34,296 bases of DNA from Streptacidiphilus anmyonensis (GTDB lineage: Bacteria; Actinomycetota; Actinomycetes; Streptomycetales; Streptomycetaceae): the NCBI RefSeq assembly GCF_000787855.1, contig NZ_BBPQ01000003.1:169914-204209 (forward strand), in the 5' to 3' direction. Position 1 is the stretch's first letter. The number at the start of each line of letters is the position of its first letter. A program made the position numbers and the translations under genes. The notes beneath the pieces are model-generated. The model made no database searches. It saw nothing but the letters and a program-made list of their open reading frames with translations, and was not told where the DNA came from. Positions 1-7,534 of this stretch are shown here, one piece after another.

Positions 1-88
1 GGGGGGGGGGGGGGCGGGGGCGGCCGACGGCCGTCTCGTACCCGCTCCCGCCGCTCCGGTCACCTGTCCGGGCGGACCGGAGGCCGGG
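1..88. other. G-rich flank with a run of 14 G
   Basis: The window opens with 14 consecutive G residues, then a second G-rich stretch and a short CGGCCG/CGGCCG hairpin-like element downstream of the permease stop. No gene is seen. The homopolymer could be genuine or a sequencing or assembly edge artefact. Confidence 0.5.
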
Positions 89-1630
89 TCAGGAGCCGCC
101 CAGCTCCCGCTCGACAGCGGCCAGTTCCTCCGCCGAGCCCTGCACCTTGGGGCCGGTGAACCACTTGTGCGCCGAGGCCGCCCACCAGACGCCCGCGAAG
201 CCCAGCACCACCAGCACCGCGATCGGGGCGTAGTTGAAGTTCGCCGCAGTGACCGGGTTGGCCGTCGGCAGCATGAACAGCACGGTGATCACGACGACCC
301 AGGTCACCGCCGCGATGCCGATCGGGCGGCTCCAGCGCCCGAGGTGCCAGGGCCCGCGCACGAAGGACTCGCCGAGCCGCACCCGCAGGAACGTCGGGAT
401 CACGTAGGCGATGTAGAGGCCGATGACCGCGATCGAGGTCACGGCCGTGTACGCGGTCGCGTTCCACAGCGCGGGCAGCCCGAGCAGGAACGCGCCGACG
501 GCCGCCAGCCAGACGCCGTTGGTGGGCGTCCGGGTGCGCGGGTTGATCTGGTGCCAGAGCCTGGAGCCCGGCAGCGCGCCGTCACGGGAGAAGGCGTAGA
601 TCATGCGGGAGTTGGCGGTCACCGAGCTCATCCCGCAGAACAGCTGCGCGCCGATCGCCACCAGGAGCAGCAGCTTGCCGCCGGTGGCGCCGACCGCGTC
701 CATGAAGATCTGCGCGGTGGCCACGCCCGTCGCGCTGCCCACCTCGCCCTTGTAGTCCTGGATCGCGAAGGTGATGCCGATCAGCAGCACCCAACCGGCC
801 AGCAGCGAGACGAGGATGGACATCACGATGCCCTTGGGGCCGGAGCGGGCGGCGTCCTTGGTCTCCTCGGTCATGTGCGCGGAGGCGTCGTAGCCGGTGA
901 AGGTGTACTGCGCCAGCAGCAGGCCGAGCGCGGCGACGTAGATCGAGCTGCCCCAGCCGGTGCTGTTGACGAAGTGCCCGAAGACGAAGCCCGCGGACTG
1001 GTGGTGGCTCGGCACGATCGCGAGGACGCCGGTGATCACCAGCACGCCGAGCACGTGCCACCACACGCTGACGTTGTTGAGCAGCGCCACCAGCTTGACG
1101 CCGAAGGTGTTGAGCGCGCCGTGGACCAGCAGGATCAGCCCGAAGATCAGCACGGTGTGCGCGGCGCTGGCCGGGAACCAGCCCTGGAGGTCCAGCAGGG
1201 CGTTGATGAACTGCGCCGCGCCGAAGTCGATCCCGGCGGTGACCGCCACCTGGCCGAGGAAGTTGAACCAGCCGGTGAACCAGCTGAACACCGGCCCGTT
1301 GTTCGGCGAGAGCTTCGCCGCCCAGTAGTAGAGCCCGCCCGCGGTCGGGTAGCTGGAGCAGACCTCGGCCATGGCGAGGCCGACCAGCAGCGTCAGCAGG
1401 CCGACGACGGGCCAGCCCCAGACGATGACGGCGGGGCCGCCGGTGCCCATGCCCGTGCCGTAGAGGGTGAGGCAGCCGGAGAGGACGGAGATGATCGTGA
1501 AGGAGACCGCGAAATTGGAGAAGCCCGACATGGTTCGGGCCAACTCCTGCGCGTATCCGAGCTCGTGGAGGCGTTGCTCGTCGCTTGGAGGGTCTTTGGG
1601 GGAGAGCGCGGTGGGTTCTGTGGACGACAT
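89..1630 (-). CDS. APC-superfamily amino acid permease
   Basis: A 513-residue polytopic membrane protein, probably a proton-coupled importer of amino acids or related amines. After a polar N-terminus comes the typical APC start (LGYAQEL, FSNFAVSFTIISVLSGCLTLYGTGMGTGGP), then about 12 hydrophobic segments including GYDASAHMTEETKDA, which is characteristic of GABA/amino-acid permeases of the APC family. Length is usual for the family. I use the ATG at 1630 because an AGAGGTG Shine-Dalgarno precedes it and the 24 residues upstream look non-native. It lies 61 bases downstream of a LysR gene on the same strand, so control by, or co-transcription with, that regulator is likely. Substrate cannot be told from sequence. 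Confidence 0.93.
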   Translation of the reverse strand: MSSTEPTALSPKDPPSDEQRLHELGYAQELARTMSGFSNFAVSFTIISVLSGCLTLYGTGMGTGGPAVIVWGWPVVGLLTLLVGLAMAEVCSSYPTAGGLYYWAAKLSPNNGPVFSWFTGWFNFLGQVAVTAGIDFGAAQFINALLDLQGWFPASAAHTVLIFGLILLVHGALNTFGVKLVALLNNVSVWWHVLGVLVITGVLAIVPSHHQSAGFVFGHFVNSTGWGSSIYVAALGLLLAQYTFTGYDASAHMTEETKDAARSGPKGIVMSILVSLLAGWVLLIGITFAIQDYKGEVGSATGVATAQIFMDAVGATGGKLLLLVAIGAQLFCGMSSVTANSRMIYAFSRDGALPGSRLWHQINPRTRTPTNGVWLAAVGAFLLGLPALWNATAYTAVTSIAVIGLYIAYVIPTFLRVRLGESFVRGPWHLGRWSRPIGIAAVTWVVVITVLFMLPTANPVTAANFNYAPIAVLVVLGFAGVWWAASAHKWFTGPKVQGSAEELAAVERELGGS

Positions 1631-1691
1631 GCGCACCTCTGGTCTGTGGGGTGCGGACCGCTCAATGGTATGAAGGCAGTCCATTGGCGCC

Positions 1692-2606
1692 CTATTCAGC
1701 ACCGCCCGCTACGGTGCCGTCAAGAGGTCGACCATGTTCCGGTCCTTCGAGTAGGCGCGCCCAGGCCGTTCCCTCGGCCGCCGCGAGGACCAGGCGTTCG
1801 CGCGGCGGGTTCGGCCCGACCGGCAGCCACGCGAGCGCGTTGTCGTCGGCGAGGGCCGCCTGCGGGCGCAGGGCCACCAGGTGGTCGTCGCTCAGCAGCG
1901 CGTGCCGGAACAGGCTGTGGCCGCCGCCGACGTCGACCACGGTCTCCGGCTCCCAGCCGTGCGCGGACAGCTGCGCGAGCACGGCGGCGGCGTAGGCGGG
2001 GGCGCGGGAGGCCGGGAACCACAGCAGGCGGTGGCCCGCCAGCGCGCCCCATGTCAACTCACCGTCCTCGCGCGCGCGTCGTACGAGCGGATGGCCCCGC
2101 GGGACCACGACGCCGAGCGGCGCGTCGTGCAAGGTGCGCAGCAGCAGGCCGGTCGTGTCGACGGGGTCGCGCTGCACGCCGAAGGCGAGCTCGCCGCTGC
2201 GCAGCAGCGTCGCCTGGCGGGCCGAGTCGACCGGCGAGAAGACCAGCCGGACGCCCTCGCCGACCGCCGCGGCGGCGGCGTCCAGCACCGGGAGCGGCAC
2301 GCCCCGGCACAGCCCGGTCGCCGCCTCCGGCACGGCTCCCCGGATGCGGCTGACCGCGTCGTCGATCTCGCCGAAGGCCCGACGGACGGCGAGCAGCAGG
2401 GTCTGTCCCGCCTCGGTCGGGGTCATGCCCTGGCGGCCGCGGTGGAACAGCGGCGCGCCCACGCGCCGCTCCAGCGCGGCGATCTGCTGGCTCAGGCTCG
2501 GCTGGGCGATGTGCAGCCGGGCGGCGGCGCCGGTGACGGTTCCGGCCTCGGCGACCGCGAGGAAGTAGCGCAGGTGCCGGAGTTCGACACCGGGCAGTTC
2601 GTCCAT
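1692..2606 (-). CDS. LysR-family transcriptional regulator
   Basis: A 304-residue LysR protein. The N-terminal winged helix-turn-helix is clear: ELRHLRYFLAVAEAGTVTGAAARLHIAQPSLSQQIAALERRVGAPLFHR, followed by the usual TPTEAG linker helix. The remaining ~210 residues form the periplasmic-binding-like effector domain. Start at ATG 2606 fits the family N-terminus; the 24 codons upstream are not family-like. It precedes the amino-acid permease by 61 bases in the same direction and is divergent from a YCII-like gene 70 bases away, so either neighbour could be a target. The effector is unknown. Confidence 0.93.
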   Translation of the reverse strand: MDELPGVELRHLRYFLAVAEAGTVTGAAARLHIAQPSLSQQIAALERRVGAPLFHRGRQGMTPTEAGQTLLLAVRRAFGEIDDAVSRIRGAVPEAATGLCRGVPLPVLDAAAAAVGEGVRLVFSPVDSARQATLLRSGELAFGVQRDPVDTTGLLLRTLHDAPLGVVVPRGHPLVRRAREDGELTWGALAGHRLLWFPASRAPAYAAAVLAQLSAHGWEPETVVDVGGGHSLFRHALLSDDHLVALRPQAALADDNALAWLPVGPNPPRERLVLAAAEGTAWARLLEGPEHGRPLDGTVAGGAE

Positions 2607-2676
2607 AGGCGCGATCCTATGGTCCGCCCGGGATCCGGTCTTGGCCAGGAGACGGCCCGGGCGGGAGGCTGGACAC

Positions 2677-2946
2677 ATGTTCCTGATCTCCCTGACGTAC
2701 GTCGCTCCGCTGGACGCCGTCGACGCCCTGAAGGACGCTCACTACGCCAACCCCGACGGCGTCTTCGCCAAGGGGCTGGTCCGGCTGGCCGGCCGGCTGG
2801 TGCCGCGCACCGGCGGCCTGGTCGTCGCGGAGGGGACGCGGGAGGAGGTCGAGGCCGCGGTGGCGTCCGACCCGTTCGTCGTCCACGGGGTCGCGACCGT
2901 GGAGATCACCGAGTTCGAGCCGACCTGGAGCGTCGCGGCCGCCTGA
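2677..2946 (+). CDS. YCII-related small protein
   Basis: An 89-residue protein beginning MFLISLTYVAPLDAVDALKDAHYA, with RTGGLVVAEG and a C-terminal DPFVVHGVATVEITEFEP. These match the YCII fold: a ferredoxin-like dimeric domain with a conserved His near the N-terminus (here in KDAHYA) and an Asp-Pro-Phe near the C-terminus. ATG 2677 is preferred over TTG 2641 because GGGAGG lies just before it. YCII proteins are often of unknown function, some being small dehydrochlorinase-like or stress enzymes. It is divergent from the LysR gene, whose product may regulate it. A strong hairpin follows the stop. Confidence 0.85.
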   Translation: MFLISLTYVAPLDAVDALKDAHYANPDGVFAKGLVRLAGRLVPRTGGLVVAEGTREEVEAAVASDPFVVHGVATVEITEFEPTWSVAAA

Positions 2947-2954
2947 CGGGCTCC

Positions 2955-2983
2955 GCCCCGCCGGGACGGGGGTCCGGCGGGGC
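2955..2983. terminator. Bidirectional terminator-like hairpin
   Basis: Arms GCCCCGCCGG (2955-2964) and CCGGCGGGGC (2974-2983) pair perfectly over 10 bp around a 9-base loop. It lies between two convergent genes and has no T-run, as is common for GC-rich actinobacterial terminators. Confidence 0.65.
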
Positions 2984-3003
2984 GGTGGGGGAGCGCGGGG
3001 ACG

Positions 3004-4683
3004 TCAGTGGTAGCGCGGCGCCTCGGAGGGCATCGGGGGGACCTGGGGCGCCGCGGGCATCGGCGGCAGCTCGACCGGCGGCAGGTCCAGCCGGGAGTGC
3101 TCGATCGCCGAGAGGTGGCCCAGGTCGCCGAGGTTGGCCACGAGCGTCGGCTCGGCGGGGTGCGCGGCCTGCGGGACGGGGGCGAGGTCCGCGGTGCTCT
3201 CGGTACGGGTGTCCGCGTGGGGGAGCAGGGCGATGACCGCGTCGCGCTGGTCGACCGGGGCCTCGTCGTCCAGCGGGTCCGGCGTCGCCGGGACCTGGAG
3301 CCGGACCGGGGCCGCGCCGCCGAGGCGGGCGTAGCCCCGCCCGGGCGGGGTGTGGCTGGACGGGGTGATGTCCAGCGGACCGCCCAGCGCGTCGAGCGCC
3401 ATGTGCTGGCTCAGCGGCCCGAGGACGACACGCGCCTTGCACGCGGTCCGGACACTCGGGCGGATCCGCTCCAGCGCGTCGAGGCGGTCCACCACCACGA
3501 CGGTGACGTGCGCGCTGCGGCCGTGCCGCAACGGGGTCTCCAGCAGCTCCTGGGGGTCGGGACGGCCCTCCGCCTGGGCGAGCTCGGTGAGTTCGGAGGG
3601 GTGGTCCAGCAGCAGCCACAGCGGGCGCACGGTGTCCGCGGGCGCGATGCTGCCGGTGCGCTTGGCGTGGTTGTGCGCGTCCAGACGGCGCTGCGTCTCG
3701 GTGGCCGCCCACTCCAGCGCGGCGAGCGCGCCGTGCAGGCTGGTCTCCACGGTCAGCACGCCGGGACGGCCGACCAGGCAGGCGTGCTCGCCGGTGCCCG
3801 CGCCGTCCACGACGACGATCTCGGCCTGCGGCAGCGCCTGGAGCGCCAGCGAGCGCAGCAGCGTCGAGGTGCCGAAGCCGGGCGCGCCGAGCGCGAGCAG
3901 GTGCGGCTCCGCCGAGCGCGGCCCGGTGCGCCACAGCACCGGCGGCTGGTGCGTCTGCGCGCCGTCCTGCTGCACCGGGATCATCCGGTTGGTGCTGGTG
4001 GTGTCGGTGAACCCGAGCACCAGCTCGCCGGCGGCGGTGACGAAGCGCTGCGCCGCGATGTCGCCCGGCAGCGGCGGGAGCGCGCTGATCTGGAGGCGGT
4101 TGACCTCCTCGTCCCAGGTGAAGCGGTACTCGCGGCTGCGCCCCACCTTGCCGTGGATCACCTGCTCGATCCTGGCCCGGGACTGCGGCTCGGTGTCGGT
4201 GAAGTACGCCGGGTAGCGCAGCTCCAGCCGCACCAGCCGGCCCTCCTCGTCGAACTCCCAGCTGTTGAACGCGTCCTTGAACTCCCCGCCGTGCGCGTAG
4301 AGCGGATCCGGGTCCGACTCGTGGACCAGGTACGGCGTCAGGGCGGTGTAGATCGCGGCCAGTTTGAGGTTGCTGGTGTCCGGCGCGGGGGGCGTCGGGG
4401 CGACGCGTTCGCGCCCGGCCCACGCGGCGCTGCCCATCAGGGCGAGCAGGGCCAGCAGCGGCCCGTACGGCAGCAGGGCGACGGCGGCGATCACGGCCAG
4501 GACCAGGAACAGCGCCGGGCCGCGCTTGTCCTTGGGCGTGGTGGCCCACCAGTTCTTCGCCCAGGCCGCGTGGGCGCGCAGGCCGCGGCCGATGGTGATC
4601 ATCGGGCCGAACATGTCGGCGGCGTGATCCCCGGCCGTCCGGGCCAGACTGCGGCCTCGGGCCAGGTGTTCGGTGAAGGTCAT
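3004..4683 (-). CDS. FtsK/SpoIIIE-like (SffA-like) membrane ATPase with degenerate P-loop
   Basis: A 559-residue protein with two N-terminal hydrophobic segments (about residues 56-88), a middle region of ~170 residues, then an FtsK/SpoIIIE-like P-loop domain. Walker B-like strands are visible (EIVVVDG around 288-293, PLWLLLDH around 354-361). The Walker A is GAPGFGTST at 266-274, so the catalytic lysine is replaced by Thr272. The C-terminal 80 residues are Pro-rich. It follows a 64-residue membrane protein by 28 bases. This arrangement matches smeA-sffA of Streptomyces coelicolor, where SmeA brings the SpoIIIE-like SffA to sporulation septa. By analogy it acts in chromosome segregation or septation. 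Without the P-loop Lys, ATP hydrolysis may be lost. A paralogous operon of the same type is an alternative assignment. Confidence 0.75.
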   Translation of the reverse strand: MTFTEHLARGRSLARTAGDHAADMFGPMITIGRGLRAHAAWAKNWWATTPKDKRGPALFLVLAVIAAVALLPYGPLLALLALMGSAAWAGRERVAPTPPAPDTSNLKLAAIYTALTPYLVHESDPDPLYAHGGEFKDAFNSWEFDEEGRLVRLELRYPAYFTDTEPQSRARIEQVIHGKVGRSREYRFTWDEEVNRLQISALPPLPGDIAAQRFVTAAGELVLGFTDTTSTNRMIPVQQDGAQTHQPPVLWRTGPRSAEPHLLALGAPGFGTSTLLRSLALQALPQAEIVVVDGAGTGEHACLVGRPGVLTVETSLHGALAALEWAATETQRRLDAHNHAKRTGSIAPADTVRPLWLLLDHPSELTELAQAEGRPDPQELLETPLRHGRSAHVTVVVVDRLDALERIRPSVRTACKARVVLGPLSQHMALDALGGPLDITPSSHTPPGRGYARLGGAAPVRLQVPATPDPLDDEAPVDQRDAVIALLPHADTRTESTADLAPVPQAAHPAEPTLVANLGDLGHLSAIEHSRLDLPPVELPPMPAAPQVPPMPSEAPRYH

Positions 4684-4711
4684 CGGGTGCTCCGGGGCAG
4701 GTGCGGTCGCG

Positions 4712-4906
4712 TCAGAACTTGATGCCGCCGAGCAGGCTGGCCAGGCTGGCGCCGCCGGCCTTGATGCTGGGGGCGATCGCGGTACCCGCGAGATAGAACC
4801 CGAAGAGGGCGCAGACGACGGCGTGCGAGAGTTTGAGGCCGTCCTTGCGGAAGAACAGGAACGCGATGATTCCCAGCAGGACGACTCCGGAGACGGAGAG
4901 GATCAC
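4712..4906 (-). CDS. SmeA-like small membrane protein
   Basis: A 64-residue protein with two hydrophobic segments: ILSVSGVVLLGIIAFLFF at the N-terminus, then after a KDGLKLSH loop AVVCALFGFYLAGTAIAPSI. Length and order fit SmeA of Streptomyces, a small septal membrane protein needed to localise an FtsK/SpoIIIE-like protein during sporulation. The start is GTG at 4906 with GAGGAG six bases before it. It is the first gene of a two-gene operon with the FtsK-like ATPase, 28 bases apart. Family assignment rests on size, topology and operon partner, so a close paralogue of SmeA is possible. Confidence 0.75.
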   Translation of the reverse strand: MILSVSGVVLLGIIAFLFFRKDGLKLSHAVVCALFGFYLAGTAIAPSIKAGGASLASLLGGIKF

Positions 4907-5223
4907 GAGTGGCTCCTCGGCTTAGGGACAGCGGGCTGGGGGTGGGTGCGCGCCGCGCCTGGTGGGACAGGACCGCCGCGCCTTCCGTTGTCACGCACTG
5001 TCGAACAGTCGTGACGAAAAGTAATACGTACTGGATAGCATGAGATCTGGTGATTCGCCGGGTCTGCACCTGCTTGTACGGTGATCGTGTCCCGTGTCGC
5101 CCGCCTGGACGCGGCGGCGCGCGGGAGGTTCGCCCGGATGGCTGATCACTCGTTCGGTGGCTGGCGCGGCCCGTAGGCTGTGGTCCGGCCGACCGGTTCC
5201 AGCGACAGAGAGCGCGGTAGACG
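4907..5223. other. Divergent intergenic region, smeA-like operon / ankyrin gene
   Basis: 317 bases without a gene. They hold the inverted repeat at 4990-5015 and a locally AT-rich stretch (5016-5055) that probably carries the promoter of the leftward operon. A TAGGCT hexamer at 5174-5179 is a possible -10 for the rightward ankyrin gene, about 45 bases before its start. No good WhiG-type (TAAA/GCCGATAA) promoter was seen. Confidence 0.5.
4990..5015. promoter_or_regulatory. Inverted repeat, probable operator
   Basis: Left arm GTCACG + ACTGT (4990-4995 and 4997-5001, with a single C between) is complementary to right arm ACAGT + CGTGAC (5005-5015), with CGA at the centre. That gives 11 paired positions in 26 bases. 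It lies 84-109 bases upstream of the smeA-like start, next to an AT-rich stretch, as expected for a regulator site. Confidence 0.5.
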
Positions 5224-5601
5224 ATGAGTGACCAGATCGACCCCCAGGTCCTGGAGTTCGCGGCCAAGGTCTTCGACCTCGCGCGCGGCGGCGACGCCGC
5301 GACGCTGGCGGGCTACCTCGACGGCGGTGTCCCCGCGGACCTCACCAACGAGGCCGGCGACAGCCTGCTGATGCTCGCCGCGTACCACGGCAACGTGGCC
5401 GCGGTGCGGGCGCTGCTGGCCCACGGCGCGGACGCGAACCGCGTCAACGACCGCGGCCAGACGCCGCTGGCCGGCGCGGTCTTCAAGGGCGAGCGCGAGA
5501 TCGTCGCCGCGCTCCTCGCCGCCGGCGCGGACCCGGACGCGGGAGCGCCGTCCGCGCGCGCGGCGGCGGAGATGTTCGGCAAGACCGACCTGCTGGGGTA
5601 G
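5224..5601 (+). CDS. Ankyrin-repeat protein
   Basis: A 125-residue soluble protein. Two clear ankyrin units are visible: GDSLLMLAAYHGNVAAVRALLAHGADANRVNDR and GQTPLAGAVFKGEREIVAALLAAGADPDAG, with degenerate caps on both sides (ARGGDAATLAGYLDGGVPADLTNEA before; a PSARAAAEMFGKTDLL cap after). Such short ankyrin proteins act in protein-protein binding; no catalytic motif is present and the partner is unknown. The start is ATG 5224 with AGAGAG upstream. It stands alone between a divergent operon and the GNAT gene. Confidence 0.9.
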   Translation: MSDQIDPQVLEFAAKVFDLARGGDAATLAGYLDGGVPADLTNEAGDSLLMLAAYHGNVAAVRALLAHGADANRVNDRGQTPLAGAVFKGEREIVAALLAAGADPDAGAPSARAAAEMFGKTDLLG

Positions 5602-5603
5602 CA

Positions 5604-5645
5604 CCACCGCCTCCCGCGCGTCCACCCACCGCCTCCCGCGCGTCC
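5604..5645. repeat. 20-bp direct repeat, two copies
   Basis: The 20-base string beginning CCACCGCCTCCCGCG occurs at 5604-5623 and again at 5626-5645 (period 22), just after the ankyrin stop codon. No function is evident; replication slippage is the simplest origin. Confidence 0.7.
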
Positions 5646-5713
5646 GCCCGCCCGTGACCCGGGGCGGGCGGGTCCGCCTCCGGTGGCGTGCGGGGGCCGC
5701 CGTCGGCGCTGCG

Positions 5714-5743
5714 TAGACTCGATCGTCGCCAGATTGATCGAGT
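5714..5743 (+). promoter_or_regulatory. Promoter -10 overlapping an inverted repeat
   Basis: TAGACT at 5714-5719 is a good TAnnnT -10 for the GNAT gene. It overlaps the left arm of a perfect 8-bp inverted repeat, ACTCGATC (5717-5724) and GATCGAGT (5736-5743), spaced 11 bases apart. The repeat covers the expected transcription start and reaches the Shine-Dalgarno, so it could be an operator or a leader hairpin. Confidence 0.5.
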
Positions 5744-5756
5744 GGAGAGTGTGCGC

Positions 5757-6236
5757 GTGGAGCAGATACGAGTCGTCGGGTACGCCCACCCGGACGCGCA
5801 GCTGCTGATGGCCGAGGTACAGCAGGAGTACGTGCGGCGATACGGCGACGGGGACGCGACCGTCCTGGACGCGGGCGAGTTCGAGCCGCCGAACGGCGTG
5901 TTCGCCGTGCTGTACGACGCGGACGGCGTCACGCCGCTGGGCACCGGCGCCTGGCGGGCCCAGGAGGGCGGCGAGATCGGGCTGTCGGACGGGGACGCCG
6001 AGCTGAAGCGGATGTACGTCCGCGCCACGGCGCGGGGCCGGGGCCTGGCCCGCCGGATGCTCCGCCACCTGGAGGAGGACGCCCGCCGGGCGGGCCGACG
6101 CCGCATGATCCTGGAGACCGGCGACCAGCAGCCGGAGGCGGTCGCGCTCTACAGGTCCGAGGGCTACGCGCCGATCCTGAAGTTCGGCTACTACCGCGAG
6201 TACGACTCGGCAATCTGCCTCGGCAAGGAGCTCTGA
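5757..6236 (+). CDS. GNAT-family N-acetyltransferase
   Basis: A 159-residue acetyl-CoA-dependent N-acetyltransferase. The core motif A is clear: LKRMYVRATARGRGLARRMLRHLEEDAR, with the RGRGLA acetyl-CoA pyrophosphate loop. It is followed by motif B-like ILETGDQQPEAVALYRSEGYAPI. The acceptor substrate cannot be told. I use GTG 5757 because GGAGAG lies 8-10 bases before it; GTG 5751, two codons upstream, is the alternative. It is a single gene with its own -10 and inverted repeat. Confidence 0.9.
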   Translation: MEQIRVVGYAHPDAQLLMAEVQQEYVRRYGDGDATVLDAGEFEPPNGVFAVLYDADGVTPLGTGAWRAQEGGEIGLSDGDAELKRMYVRATARGRGLARRMLRHLEEDARRAGRRRMILETGDQQPEAVALYRSEGYAPILKFGYYREYDSAICLGKEL

Positions 6237-6405
6237 CGTCGGAGGCGGTCGCGACGCTGCCGCCGCCGACCCGGGCGGCCTAACCCGGGCGGCGGGGCGG
6301 CGACCGACGGCCAAGACTGGAGGGGTCTGCGTTCCAGGCCGGACGCGGCGTCGGCGTGCGTGAGCGCGTGCCGGCGGCGCGTCCGGTTCACGAAAGGATG
6401 ACGCC

Positions 6406-6981
6406 ATGGCCTGCCTGAACCGCAAGGACCTCGGACTGCTGGCCCTGCGCCTCGGTACCGGCGGCGTGCTCTTCGCCCACGGCTCGCAGAAGTTGTTCGG
6501 CTGGTTCGGCGGCGGCGGCCTCCAGGGCACCGCGAAGGCGATGGAGTCCATGGGCTTCCACCCGGGCGGTCAGGCCGCCCTCGCGGCGGGGCTGGGCGAG
6601 GCGGGCGGCGGCGTGCTGCTCGCGCTCGGCGCGGCGACGCCGCTGGCCGGCGCGTCGGCGGCGGGAGCCATGGCCGGCGCGGTCTCGGTGCACCGCCCCG
6701 GCGGCTTCTTCGCCATGAAGGGCGGCTACGAGTACCCGGCCTTCCTGGGCTTCGTGGCCGCGGGTCTGGGCCTCGCGGGGCCCGGTCGCTACTCCTTCGA
6801 CCACCTCACCCGCCACCGGCTGGACCGCCCGGCCATGGTGCTGCTCGCCTTCGCCGCGAGCGCCGCCGCGGCGGCGGCGGTCGTGAGCCGCCGCGAGTCG
6901 GTGGTGGCGGAGCAGGCCGCCGCCGCGGAGCGTGAGGCGGACGCGGAGGCCCAGGCGGAGGGCCCCACCGGCTCCGCCTGA
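6406..6981 (+). CDS. DoxX-family membrane protein
   Basis: A 191-residue membrane protein of the DoxX family. The N-terminus DLGLLALRLGTGGVLFAHGSQKLFGWFGGGGLQGTAKAMESMG is diagnostic, and is followed by hydrophobic segments GLGEAGGGVLLALG, ASAAGAMAGAVSVH and a DoxX-type C-terminus. The last ~45 residues (ASAAAAAAVV then an Ala/Glu-rich cytosolic tail) are an extension. DoxX proteins are linked to quinone or thiol redox homeostasis in some actinobacteria; the exact role here is unknown. ATG 6406 has GAAAGGA at good distance. It is monocistronic, and the tandem repeat follows downstream. Confidence 0.9.
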   Translation: MACLNRKDLGLLALRLGTGGVLFAHGSQKLFGWFGGGGLQGTAKAMESMGFHPGGQAALAAGLGEAGGGVLLALGAATPLAGASAAGAMAGAVSVHRPGGFFAMKGGYEYPAFLGFVAAGLGLAGPGRYSFDHLTRHRLDRPAMVLLAFAASAAAAAAVVSRRESVVAEQAAAAEREADAEAQAEGPTGSA

Positions 6982-7053
6982 AACGGGGCTCCGCCCGGTA
7001 GCCGGGCCCAACGGCACGGCAGCGCGCCCCGCGCCGCCGCGGCCCCAGCCGCC

Positions 7054-7230
7054 CCGTGCGCTGTCGCGGACCCTGCCGCGCCCCGCTGTCGCGGGCTCGC
7101 GTGCCGTGCGTTGTCGCGGACCCTGCCGCGCCCCGCTGTCGCGGGCTCGCGTGCCGTGCGTTGTCGCGGACCCTGCCGCGCCCCGCTGTCGCGGGCTCGC
7201 GTGCCGTGCGTTGTCGCGGACCCCGCCGCG
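7054..7230. repeat. 50-bp tandem repeat, about 3.5 copies
   Basis: Direct repeats with an exact 50-base period start at 7054, 7104, 7154 and 7204 (the last partial, to about 7230). Copies differ by single bases, such as C/T at 7061 and C/T at 7224. Each unit contains two related half-units with TGTCGCGG cores, and degenerate copies continue to about 7285. Fifty is not a multiple of three, so no frame stays constant, which argues against coding. It fills the 6982-7534 gap between doxX and the thioesterase gene, which otherwise shows no gene. Confidence 0.85.
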
Positions 7231-7521
7231 CGCCGCGTTGTCGCAGGCTCTGCCGCGTCGTGCGCTGGCGCGGACCCCGCCGGGACGCGGTCGGGGGTCC
7301 CGCCTCTGGCGCGGTCGCCGCGCGTCGAATCCGGAGAGCGGACCGGCCCCTGCGGGGCCGCAGGTTCCGCTGCTTCGCCCGCTGCTCAGCCGCCCACGTG
7401 AGCGGCGCATCCCTGCCGGGTCGTCCGCCGCGAGCTTGCCCGCAGCGGGGTGCCGCCGGGCCCGCGGCCAGCGCGTTCACGTCCGCGGGGGGCGGGCGGT
7501 GCGCGATTAGCTACTCATGGG

Positions 7522-7527
7522 TAATAT
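7522..7527 (+). promoter_or_regulatory. -10 element of a probable leaderless transcript
   Basis: TAATAT at 7522-7527 is followed by exactly 7 bases and then ATG 7535. There is no Shine-Dalgarno before either ATG 7517 or ATG 7535. The -35 region shows no good consensus. Confidence 0.55.
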
Positions 7528-7534
7528 CGCTCGC

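Noticed and set aside
167-2353. Long open frame opposite the permease and LysR genes
   Set aside because: Its translation is Arg/His/Asp-rich low complexity, a shadow of the real genes in GC-rich DNA.
4990-5015. SOS/LexA box in the inverted repeat
   Set aside because: It contains TCGAAC but the second half reads GTGACG rather than GTTCGA, so the symmetry of a LexA site is missing.
4680-5267. Open frame covering the smeA-like gene and its promoter
   Set aside because: Overlaps the SmeA-like frame and runs through an AT-rich promoter; the translation is not protein-like.
7054-7285. CRISPR-like array in the repeated region
   Set aside because: The 50-base units abut with no unique spacers, and no cas gene is nearby. 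It is a plain tandem repeat.
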